Assembly (NCBI GenBank): GCA_025331445.1
Contig: JAIWNE010000117.1
Span: 1-64,000 of the forward strand
Length of the DNA: 64,000 nucleotides
From: Blakeslea trispora
Lineage: Eukaryota > Mucoromycota > Mucoromycetes > Mucorales > Choanephoraceae
Direction of reading: 5' to 3'
The notes beneath the pieces are model-generated. The model saw only the letters and a program-made list of their open reading frames with translations. It did not search any database and was not told the origin of the DNA. Shown piece by piece: positions 45,322 through 55,387 of this stretch. Made by a program: the position numbers and the translations under genes. Positions within the stretch are counted from its first letter, which is position 1, and each line of letters starts with the position of its first letter.

Positions 45322-45911
45322 TGTTGTGAACATTTAGAATCTATATACTGATTACAAAATAAATGATACAAAGTATTATTATACATGCTATATCTGGACA
45401 TAGAGTCTAGAATAGAACTAGAGTAACTGTAATAGATCAATGTCTACTTCATCTATCTATCCTTTAGAGATCGATTCTAATATGATGCTAACTTGAGAGA
45501 CAAATTGGATCATATATCAAATAGACCAATTGGCTCTCGGGACTCAGGCCTTATCGATGTGGATAACTATTGATATCAGCTATACCGAATCAGAATTGAT
45601 GTGACAATGAAAATGACAAGATGGTGCTAAAGATTTTGTTATAACAATTTTTTCTATCTTACCGTCTCAGATCAGCTATGACCTGAGAGCTGAGTAGACT
45701 GAATATCTGAGACATGGTCAATGATATAGTGTTCCGTATCCTCGATATTAAAATAGATTCCCTGATCATCTCTAGATGATAGAATCAGTTTATCCGACCT
45801 AAAAGATATAAATACCTAGATATTCCATAGCTATAAACGACATCTGATTTTTCTTTAATAAACTATACAAGTTCTAAAGGATTTCTCTGTTTCATTCTTA
45901 CACTCACAACA
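45322..45911 (+). repeat. Solo LTR (590 bp)
   Basis: Starts TGTTGTGAAC and ends ACTCACAACA (8-bp inverted tips) with a perfect 5-bp duplication TCTTT (45317-45321, 45912-45916). It contains GATATAAATAC near 45805 and TTAATAAAC near 45860, in LTR order. Confidence 0.92.
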
Positions 45912-45916
45912 TCTTT

Positions 45917-46492
45917 TATACAATTCGAAGGAATTAATAATCTACTTCTTGTGCTTCTTGATAGCTAATTCGACCTTGATAAGACAGAGAGATAGGAATC
46001 AGAGAGATAGCATTTGGCAATCACAAGCATCAATTAATAAAAAAATAAAGTAAATTGTGGTGTATGTTAGATGGGAAAATAAAATAGAATAATAAAAAAA
46101 TAAAGTAGATCGTCAGAAAAAGGTGGTAGAGAAGGCAAAGGAATAACGTAAAGGCAGGAGAATACGAGAAGAAAACATGGCTAGTTCACCAGATGACTTA
46201 AGAGAGGAAAGATAGGCTTAAATATCTGTATCTTGAACAATTATCAACAACAACACCGGAATTGACTACACTTGACTACTTAGATTCACATATCCAACTA
46301 TGGATGCACCAGAATCACCAACTTGCTATAGGACGTCTTCCTATTCACAGCATTGCTTCAGTAGGTCTTGGAGTTCAAGTCAACACATCAAGGTACCCTT
46401 CATGACTACAATAGCCATTCTAGACAGCCTGTTCCTTTCTGGCACAAGTATTTTCGAGTCCGACAGAAATAATATCAACATTCTCAAGTGTC
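45917..46492. other. Spacer, no supported gene
   Basis: A 68-codon frame at 46300-46506 is present but not recognisable. Nothing else was seen. Confidence 0.4.
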
Positions 46493-46534
46493 ATGCCAAC
46501 AAATAGTGGTAGCAAAGGCAACCATTTAAAAGTT
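46493..46534 (+). pseudogene. Left fragment of an ORF split by copy B and E2
   Basis: MPTNSGSKGNHLKV reads in frame, across the GTT target, into DFADTIEIPQFLRNWN at 58342-58467. I do not recognise the product; the C-terminus is Lys/Arg-rich. Confidence 0.4.
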
Positions 46535-47129
46535 CACTACAATCAATTGAAATTGTCTGCCGTCTCATCCACATTTTTTTTATGTTGATGAGACGGTGAT
46601 GAGACTGATGATTTTTTACTGCTTAATTTAAAAATCTTATTTTCTCTACGAAAACACGTTCATTGTGGATAAAACTTTCTAGGATGACTCTTGGATAAAT
46701 GTACTCTATGTTTGTTAAATTGGATGTTGTGATTCCTTACAAAATCTTTCATAACTTGACGATTTTGTGTTTACAGCCTTTTTTAACCATTTTATTAAAA
46801 ATTCAATTTCCGCCATTTTTCTTGAAATGACTTGGATTTATTTTTTTATTTTTTTTTCTAAGTCGAATAGGCTGTAAATTGAGTGAGATTGCTTTCCAGG
46901 TTACATATTTCTTGTCGTTGTTTGAATGCAAGAGGGCATATTTGCAATAAAATTGAAGATGTACCTTTCCAAGCACCTCAACATCGCTTTTTTTGGTATC
47001 AAAATGATCGGAAAAGCAAAAAGTAATAGATAAACAATCTTTCATAAAATAATAATAGCTTTTGACTATTTTCATTTTTTTTTCTGAAAAAGCAGCGAAT
47101 CTGTCTTAATTATACTTTCAATACGAGGT

Positions 47130-47580
47130 GTCCATTTTGAGCAACTTTTTTTTTTGGTTGATTCTTAATGAGGGGGTTTTTTTTGCAACTTTTTTCTGGT
47201 ACTGACTATCCGACTCTTATTAAAGCTTTTTTTTTTTTCAACTTTTTTTCTGGCACTGAAATTTATCTAATGCCAGTCCCTAATGAATGCAACTTTTTTT
47301 TTCTAGTACTGATTTTTTATTTTTGAAAGTGATCGAATTTGATTTCCCGATTTTTCTGAAGGTTTTTTTTTTGCAACTTTTTTTTTTCTGGCACTGAGAT
47401 TTATCTATTGCGAGGAATTAGCTGGCTCCTAATGATTTTTTTTTTGCAACTTTTTTTCTAGCACTGATTTTTTATTTTCTGAAGGAGATATTTTTTTTTG
47501 CAACTTTTTTTATTCTATGACATAGGATCATTTTTATTCTTTTAAAGAGGCCTTTTTTTTTTGCAACTTTTTTTTCTGAA
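47130..47580 (+). repeat. T-rich GCAAC array of copy B
   Basis: Counterpart of 25320-25740 with a slightly different unit order, which makes it a fast-changing part of the element. Confidence 0.7.
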
Positions 47581-47849
47581 ATTGAATATGATATTCAGGA
47601 TAGCACTTGTTATTTAAATCAAAAAGAAGCGAAAAGAAGATGTATCATAAATGATGTGAACTCATGTCAGGTTAATACAGTATGTACTGTATGGATTGTT
47701 TGGCCAATATTTAGAATATCGAGTAGGTATTCGCTCACACAATTAAACTTGAACGTTTTGTATTAAATGTAAAGTGATAGAACGATCAATCTGTAATGTA
47801 AGAGTACAAAATAATTACTGGATAATAATCACTTCTTTATTTTTTTTAA

Positions 47850-48690
47850 TCAATCGTTGACATCGTATTTTGATGCTTTTTTTGATTTTTTTTCTAAAGA
47901 TTTAATATCCATTTGAAGCTTTGTGTATACTGGATCGATAGGTGGATAACACAATCCTCTTCTAAAATCAGAGATTGTAATGAAATCTTCAGTTGCAAAA
48001 CAATCGGCTTTCTTTCTTCAATGACACCACAGATTGGCACCATCAGAGTTGGCTTGTTCACCTTGTTGCTGTCCATGATTGTTACAGCAATCTTATAGGT
48101 GTCAGCAACAATCTGGTTGCACTCGATGCCATTATACCAGAATGGTGAAGGACAGGAAGCATTGTTGTTGTTCAGTGCAAAAGAAAGAATGCTTCTTACC
48201 TTTTCGACGTCAAACCTATTTCTTTCTATTAAACAGAATATCCATTATATGCTGACTTTACTACATACCTCATCTTCTTGTAAGTCTCCAAGTTTTCTTC
48301 AAAGTCAGCATCATTTCTTTTTTGACCTGCATGTGTCTGGTGTTGTCATGGTAGATTCCATACGCAATTGCGTGGAACCCACAGTATCCAGAAGAAGGAC
48401 TTACAACCACACGCTTTTTGGCAGCATAAAGTGTGGTGACAGCTTTATGCTTGTTGATTAGTTCGATCTCGGGATGGTTATGGGGTTTTGCTTCTTGCTG
48501 AGAATCCAAGAGAGCCCCTTCTTGGTAGACTTGTTGTAGTGGACCTGAAAGCAACAGCCGGGAATCTTGCACTTGGCGTATACTTTCTGGTCAGTCTTGA
48601 GTCTAAACCCAATGAAATGTTTAGCTGTCCAGGGAATGTTCTGGAGAACGTAGTCAGCAACATCGTGTTTAGTGAATGGTTTGAGAGTTC
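47850..48690 (-). pseudogene. Zinc finger-OTU protease gene of copy B
   Basis: Same layout as 26009-26850: C-C-H-N-H finger, OTU Cys block SPSSGYCGFHAIAYGIY, intron, then the late region. This copy keeps CAG where copy A has TAG, and keeps the 5' frame that copy A lost, but small deletions after KKEMMLT and within the last third shift the frame. Reading both copies together gives the intended product. The open frame extends upstream past the first possible ATG, so an upstream exon is possible. Confidence 0.72.
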
Positions 48691-49238
48691 GGGTTGCATG
48701 TTGAGGTGAATGAGATTGCGCGTAAAGATAACTAAAGTAAAATAAAATAAAAACTTTTGTTTAGTCAAGGGTCATATACAGACTCAACAAACCGTATTCA
48801 AACTGAGGTAAAATAAGTGGATGATACGATATTATGTGAGATGTAAAAAGTAATTTGAAAAAAAGCGGGTGTAACAGATTTCTTTTTTTTTAAAAAAATT
48901 GGGGATCAGTGATACGTATTCATCAGCAAAACATTATTCTCCTTTAGCCAAACAACATGAAGTTTCCTCTCAAATGAATCAACAATGGTGAGGAAATTGC
49001 ATGTGTTAAATTGTGTGAAGAAAAATGGATTTGAAGCGATGTTTAGCACATTTAAGACAAAAGGGGTTATAATCAAGTCTGATAATGAATTTATTGTTCT
49101 TGTCAGATGATATCAGATAGCCGATCATAGTAATTGTGTACCTGTTGAGTAAGAAAATCTCAAACCTGTATATAATAATATGTTGACAGATTAATCGAAT
49201 GCTCTTTCTACCAAATTTAACAAAAAAATATATCAATT

Positions 49239-51576
49239 ATGTCTGGATCTCTTCTCCTCTGTTACTGTGATAATGTCTCAACTTTCCTAACGAAGAAAGA
49301 TGGTTGCCTCAATATACCGTTCAGTATCACAAGGCAAACAATTTGTTTGGAGGCGTTGCCTTCAATGAGTGGGCTGCCATGAATGGTAAAGCATTTTATG
49401 GAATAAGAATGAAACATGTATGGTAACGCTATTGGTTTTTAGATGAGCAATTTTTTGACATGGCTGGCTTGTCTGAGCAAGATGTCAACAATGACATCGA
49501 ATTAATGGATGCTGATGGTAATAAAAAACCAAATAACTGAGGAATTCAATGCTAATTATTTTGCTACATAGATGATGAATTCATGGAGAAGACTTCAGCA
49601 TCATGGCCACAGGTGACGATGAAGAATGGCCTGAAGTTGCTACCTCTGCTTTTGAGCCTGAGGAGGTGACTACTGAAGTTGTTGAAATCGACGAAGTCGA
49701 TCAACTCGCCGACACTTTTGCTTCAAGTAAATTTTAATAAATAAACCTGTTTGATATTTTAACTGAACAATTCTTTTAAATTATGTCTATTATAGGCAAA
49801 GTTCTTCTTCAGCTGCAGCTAAGATTTTTTTGCAATGGTTGTCAAGCTTCACAACAAGTACACCACTCACGAAGGCACTGAGTATGTTATGGAATGCTTG
49901 AATCAAGTCATGGAAGAAACTGGCGACTCCTTCCGTTTCCCTAAGCGTGTGCCTACCTTCTTGAATCGTACTGCTCTACTCAATGGTAGTACGGAGGGTG
50001 TCAAGGCTTATGTTGTTTGTCCAAAGTGTCATGCTTTGCATGAAAAAACGGATGGTGCAGTCATCTGTGACAAGCCCATGGCCAATGCCATATTCATCCC
50101 ACGCACGCCTCCTTCTACTGTACTGGAAATCTCTTGGCGCTGAACAACCGTGTTCCTGCAACTTTGTCTGTTCAGATGGAGTATGCCTACTGCTCTGTCG
50201 AGGCTACTCTCAAAAAATTCTTTAGAAGACGAGGTTTTGCCGACCAACTTGCCCAGTGGAAACACCTCGCACTTTGGAAGGTTACTATTTGGACTTGCAA
50301 GATGCCAGCATGTTCAACACTTTCAAGGCCTTGCCCACTGATGCGGTTCCCTTTGCCCATGAGTCTAACTACAACTTGCAACTGGCTCTTAACATCGATT
50401 GGTTCAGTCCCTTTGAGCACAGTTACAGTGTGGGCTGTATCTACATGTCCATACTTAACTTGCCAAAGAAGGACGGCCGCGATTAAAGAAAAACATGATC
50501 TTGGTTGGTGTGATCCCCGGCCCTAGTGAGCCTAGTACTACTGCCATCAATCACTATCTTCGGCCTTTGGTGAATGAGCTCTTGGTGTTGATGAGAGGTG
50601 TAGATATGCCAGTCACTTGCTCGATGGCAAAGTTGTTTACAACAAAGTCCGAGCAGCCATCTCCTTAATCAGTTGTGATTTACCGGCAACAAAGAAACTA
50701 ATTGGTAGCCTGTCATACAACGGTCATCGTGCTTGCCACATGTGTGATCTTGTTTTTCCTTCTCTTCCTGGTGGTGTCAGTAGACATAACTACTGTAACT
50801 GGAACTGTGACAGTTGGCCCAGAAAAAATCCCGATGCCACTCGCCAAGCTTCTGAGGATTGGTTACGTGCATCCTCTGGTGTAAGAAGAAAGGAAGTTGA
50901 AAAGGCAACTGGATCAAGGTACTCCATTCTTTACGAATTACCTTACTTTAGCTACGATCTGGTTGCCTTGGAACCAATGCATTGTTTGTACTTGGGCATT
51001 GCCAAACGATGCATTTCAGCCATGATACCCTTGACTTCGTACGAAGTCATCCAACAGAAGATGAAGAAGATGATCTTCAACCCAGATCACTCTTGCGGCC
51101 CTCTCTCGAATAAGATCGGTGACAATGGGTTCCACAATGTCAAGGCAGTGGAGTTTAAGGACTTTGTGGTTGGTGTTGCTTCTTTGGTGCTCAAAGGAGT
51201 GGTCCAAGAAGATGAATATGCTGTGGTGATGAATCTGATCAAGGCATTCAAAATCCTGGAAGGTGATAGCATAGCTATTCAAGATATACAAGTTGTTCAC
51301 AACTATTTGCTTGCTTTTGCTGTGGGGTACGAGAGGTTATACTCTCATGACTTAGTTACCCCTAACTTCCATTTCATGTTGCATCTTCGCGACTCAATGC
51401 GAAAGTGGGGTCCTGTTTCTTGCTTCTGGGGGTTCAATTTTGAACGAAACAACATGTTTGTAAAAAGAATCCGTACCAACCACCGACAAGGTCTTGAAAA
51501 AACGTATATGAAAAAAATGCAATCAATCATCTTCTCTGAAGATTTTGATTTTCTTTCACACAACAGTTCCAACTGA
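49239..51576 (+). pseudogene. CACTA/Plavaka transposase of copy B, four exons
   Basis: Same exon plan as copy A, with the first acceptor intact (AG at 49441-49442). One-base deletions break the frame repeatedly between 49239 and about 50620 (for example in the CYC cluster and near 49800, 50100, 50270, 50485 and 50620). From 50617 to TGA 51576 the frame is clean: it shows NWNCDSWP (Trp where copy A has TGA), ELPYFSYDLVALEPMHCLYLG and FNFERNNMFVKRIRTNHRQG. The protein ends MKKMQSIIFSEDFDFLSHN. Confidence 0.83.
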
Positions 51577-52052
51577 TTACCATTTTTTTTGTCTTGTTTC
51601 TGACCTTCTTTTCTTTCTTTAGATTTCTTTTTTTTCCTTTATTTTTATTTTTTTTCCACACCCGCTTTTTCTTGTATCTCCTTTTTTTCAAATAAATTCT
51701 TTGGTACACAAAAAAAAGGGTCTTTTAAAAAAGAATCCCTAGTATTTAAAAAAAGTAATCGTTACCCATAATGTTAATGTGCACTTCATGTATGATTGTG
51801 TTTATTATCTTTATCAGAATCCAAGTCATTCCAAATTTCTTAATGTCAGTGATGCTCATTACAATATGACGACAAAAAGCAATAGATATTTGGTTTGTAT
51901 CACCACTGACGGAACTGAAATAAGTTACAGATAGAGGTGGTTGAATGAGCAAGTGTTTTAAACACAATTCTTTTTCCTCTTTTCCTCATTTCCGATTTTA
52001 TTTTTAAAACAAAACTTTTTGGATTTCAGAACCTAAAAACCCATCAAACAAC

Positions 52053-52763
52053 ATGAACAGTATTACAGCCTCAGACAATGACCAGAGAATTACTGAATTA
52101 GATGAAGAACAACAGGCGCAAGCAGCTGCATCTATGTTTTGTGATTTTGTTGGATTCTCGTCAATCAACGGCGATCCTTTTGGATATGAAGAAATGCCTC
52201 CAGAAAGCTACAGATCCATCAGATGGGCGTCTTCTAAACACAGTCGTCTTTCAGAGAATGAATATGCATGTCTTTTGGATTATTACACACTTGCATATGA
52301 GGGATTTACGTCTTCAAACGATGTGCAAAAATTTAAATCCATCGACCTTTTAGGATACAATTATTCATCTCAACTGACAGGCAGTAACAGTGGTGTTTAT
52401 GTCAATGTATTTCGAAAGAAAGGAACTGAAATAGACTCCATACTAGACGAAACAACGTTACGAACTGGCGCAATTAGATTTTTTTTCAAGCATGCACCTC
52501 TGTTAGAAGACGAAAATGGCGAAGCCCCTCAAAAACTTGATCATTATTTTGCTTTCATACAATGGTTCAAGCTTCCTAGAGAAGGGATAGAGGATTTACA
52601 GTCCTATACAGATGACAGCATGCAACCATTTATTGATCAGTTCGAAGAGGATGACTTTTTTTGTATAGTTCCTGTACACAAGATCCATTCTACTTCGCAT
52701 TTATATTATCCAGGCATTGCCAACATAGTAGTAGCTTTGCATCTACCAAGAAAAATTCGATGA
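52053..52763 (+). CDS. Stand-alone homologue of the Plavaka transposase C-terminal domain
   Basis: The 236-residue frame aligns by eye with the C-terminal half of the C transposase (about 63180-63818): GYEEMPPESYRSIRWASS against GYEQLPLSTILSLKPVSS-like, FKSIDLLGYNYSS against FKRINILGNKFSS, HYFAFIQWFKLP against HYLAFVRSFCKS, and FCIVPVHKIHS against ASIIPLLHLHS. In C it is fused to the transposase; here it follows the transposase by about 480 bp, with a good acceptor (GGATTTCAG) just before it, so splicing to the upstream gene is possible. Function unknown; it may be a DNA- or partner-binding module. Confidence 0.7.
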   Translation: MNSITASDNDQRITELDEEQQAQAAASMFCDFVGFSSINGDPFGYEEMPPESYRSIRWASSKHSRLSENEYACLLDYYTLAYEGFTSSNDVQKFKSIDLLGYNYSSQLTGSNSGVYVNVFRKKGTEIDSILDETTLRTGAIRFFFKHAPLLEDENGEAPQKLDHYFAFIQWFKLPREGIEDLQSYTDDSMQPFIDQFEEDDFFCIVPVHKIHSTSHLYYPGIANIVVALHLPRKIR

Positions 52764-52790
52764 AATATTTATAGGACGACAAAATTTTAT

Positions 52791-54027
52791 TTACAATAAA
52801 AGATCCAAAAACGAATCTGATTCCTGTTCTTGTAAGGTATTCTCTTTAATACCCCAAGAGGGAAGCTTCTTGACAGGCAGACGGGCTTCAACATCAACAA
52901 CTTCAATACGGCTTTTCTTGGCAGAACCGAATTGACCCTTCTTTTTCTGCGTTCTTCTGCATTCGTCAAGGTAATCGAAGAACATAGTACACTACAAGAT
53001 AATACCATATTAGTTCTAACTACTCCCATATACTAGGGTCAAAATGTCTTTTATAACTACCTTGGTACTTCTGTAAGAGGGAGCTTTTCTCACCGTAATC
53101 TCCTCATTGTTTTCAATGACATCTTCTTGATCAGATGTCATGTCGCTGCACAGAAGTTGCTCGCATTCGTTCTGAGGACCAAACTTCTCAACACAGTCAT
53201 CGATGTTCATAGAGAAGGCCATTCTTCTTTTGCGAAGAACCTTTTGTATTAAGGTTAGTACCTGTCAAACTCACATTCTCTGTTTGTGTCAATTTACTTA
53301 CATATGATTTACGAGAACTTGCGTTATTTCTCATTCTTTTTTGTGCCTGTTCTACTTCAGGCTTCTTCTCGTCTTGTTCTTTCTCTTCAGATTGTTGAAC
53401 CGACTACGAACAACTTCCATCAAGTACTTGCGCTTTTGCACAGGTCCCCATTTCAACTGGGCAGCAACTTCTGCCACCTTCGGGTGAACAGCCAGTTGAG
53501 CAACGATGCTGCTGACAATCTTTGTGTTCTCCTCATCCTTCATAAGACTGGAGCCCATGTTCCACTGGGTGTCCTTCAAGGCTCTTACCTCGGCTGTCTT
53601 CATGGCTCTCTGTGTCATTGAAACCATATGTTAGTACACCAAGAAGCAAAATTTCAAAGATTCGAGACTTACTCTAATCGCATGCTTGGCAATTCTACCT
53701 GGAGCACGACCGATGGAAGTACCGGCCATCATCTTCTTGGCCATGGTCTTCATCCATCCATTTCCTTCTGCATAGTATGCATTTGGAAAGCCATTTCATG
53801 CATTTGCATGGTCATGCCCGGATTTGGTCATCCTTCTTGGCCATTTCTTGCTGAATGGCCAACTTGAACTCTTCTGTACTCTTTTGAGTATCAGCGATGA
53901 GAGCCTTCAACTTGCTCAATTCCAAAGACATGGTGTTGTTCTGACGAGTCTCGTTGTTTACACGAGGTGCAAAACGAGGGGGAGCATCAATAGGAATTGC
54001 TTGTCTGTTGTTGTTGTTGTTGTTCAT
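52791..54027 (-). pseudogene. Accessory spliced gene of copy B, unknown function
   Basis: A minus-strand gene starting MNNNNNNRQAIP at 54027. Introns with GT-AG ends are at 53672-53610 (with TACTAAC), near 53306-53250 (also TACTAAC) and near 53052-52987. The order is: Asn-rich start; a coiled stretch (LSKLKALIADTQKSTEEFKLAIQQEM); a Met/Gln-rich part (MTMQMHEMAFQMHTMQKEM); a conserved-looking domain (MKTAEVRALKDTQWNMGSSL, VAQLAVHPKVAEVAAQLKWGPVQKRKYLMEVVRSRF); an acidic part; and a basic C-terminus ending DLLL. One-base shifts break it near 53820, 53770 and 53390. By position it could play the role of the second CACTA protein that binds subterminal repeats (TNPA-like), but I see no family match. 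Confidence 0.55.
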
Positions 54028-54029
54028 TG

Positions 54030-55160
54030 GAAAAAAAAGATTTATGTATAAAGGTAACAGAAGAGTGGAAATAGGAAGCTATGTTACAGTTTAAATATGA
54101 TCTCTTACTTACCAATTTGTAAATCTGGGTACACAATGTCAACATTGCTTGTATGACCAAGAGAAAATTTTTTCTTCAACAGAATTCACTTTCCCGCTCT
54201 TAAACGCAACTTCTTTTTTATTCTTTCTTTTCCTTTTTTCTCTCGTTCTTTATTTTATTTTATGTGGTAAGTTTTATTTTCGCTTTTACGGATAATATAG
54301 TCTTAAGCTTTGTATTTTTTTTAGATTATCACTAGTATCTTTCAAGAGAAGAGGTTAGTATTACACTGTTCATTCAAACACCTAATTAACATGAACTTTT
54401 CGTAGATTACCTGTCTGTGTTGCCACTGATTTTTGGTTTTGAGGTTGGTATTAATCTTAACTACATAATTATCTCCTTTACATTTGACTAAAATTTTTTG
54501 TTTATTTAGATTGCCTTCTTCAGGGAACGTCTTTCTTTGTGGGTTCTTTTGATGGGTGAATTTTTGGTAAGCAATATCACGTATCATTGTTTTTATCAGC
54601 TTTCTAACAATTTCATTTCTAGAATTGTACCGCGTCTGTTTTCGCTCTCTGTTCTTCCAGGCTTTTTGCGCTATTGATCAAGATTGCTCCTCTGTGTGGC
54701 GTTTCAAGCGTTTTTGCTAAAAAACTGGCCCCTAAACGATATCCTGGTGAAGGTAAGTGCAAGGGTGGAAATCCATGGCATCCCATGCCAATTCCGCTCT
54801 TTTTAGTCATATCTAGGCCAGTAAAATGGTCGTTTTTAGTAGTACATGATGTATATATATATCAATATTTTAAATAAAGAGCCCAATTAAAAAGCATTTA
54901 AAAAAGCGCAAAAATCTATTTTAAGCATATAAAGTGAAAGAAGTAAAGAATTAGTACTACCTAAAGCTAAAGAAGCATCCAAATAAAGGTATCATCGTTA
55001 GAAAGATGAGCGAATAGCAAAAGGAAAGGAAGCGTCAAATGAATGTAAATTGTAACGTGGAACAAGGCTAAAGAAAAGAAGTATGTCCCGAAGGATGTAC
55101 AAACTAAAATCAAAGGTCCGTTTAAGGAAGGTCAGCCAAGGGTTCGTCTGTAAGAAGGGC
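54030..55160 (+). other. Right third of copy B: chain of splice-like sites, no clear frame
   Basis: GGTAAGT donors near 54265 and 54750 and T-rich acceptors (near 54330, 54510, 54660) occur in an order like that seen in E1 (42035-42490) and E2 (57165-57530). Each is followed by an A-rich zone with AAAGAGCCCAATT-type words. It may be a spliced noncoding or mini-exon transcript. Confidence 0.4.
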
Positions 55161-55345
55161 GAATCATCAAAAGGTATGAGACGTCTCATCCACAAGAAAA
55201 GAATGAGGATGAGACGGTAGCTTGTATATGACACACACTGTGAATGAGACGTGATGAGAACGTCTCATCCACATTTTGTATTAGACGGGCGTTTGTTTTT
55301 TTTACACAGTGTGGATGAGACGGTGATGAGACCGTCTCACCTACG
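55160..55345. repeat. Subterminal GTCTCATC repeat cluster of copy B
   Basis: Many direct and inverted copies of GTCTCATC / GATGAGAC, often CCGTCTCATCCACA, in about 185 bp. The same motif forms the hairpin at the left end of copies A and B. These are likely binding sites for an element protein. Confidence 0.8.
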
Positions 55346-55387
55346 TCTAACCGACATCTCATACTCACCAAATTGATTAAAGTGGTT

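Larger units (their letters stand above)
46535..55384 (+). mobile_element. CACTA/Plavaka-type transposon copy B, full length (8850 bp)
   Basis: The left end is CACTACAATC and the right end, inverted, is CACTTTAATC (8 of 10 match). The flank is GTT on both sides (46532-46534, 55385-55387). Gene order: finger-OTU (minus), transposase (plus), C-terminal-domain gene (plus), accessory spliced gene (minus). Subterminal GTCTCATC motifs sit near both ends (46558-46600; 55165-55345). Genes in the left two thirds carry many one-base deletions relative to copy A. The right TIR is imperfect, so the right boundary rests on the TSD plus the motif cluster. Confidence 0.8.
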
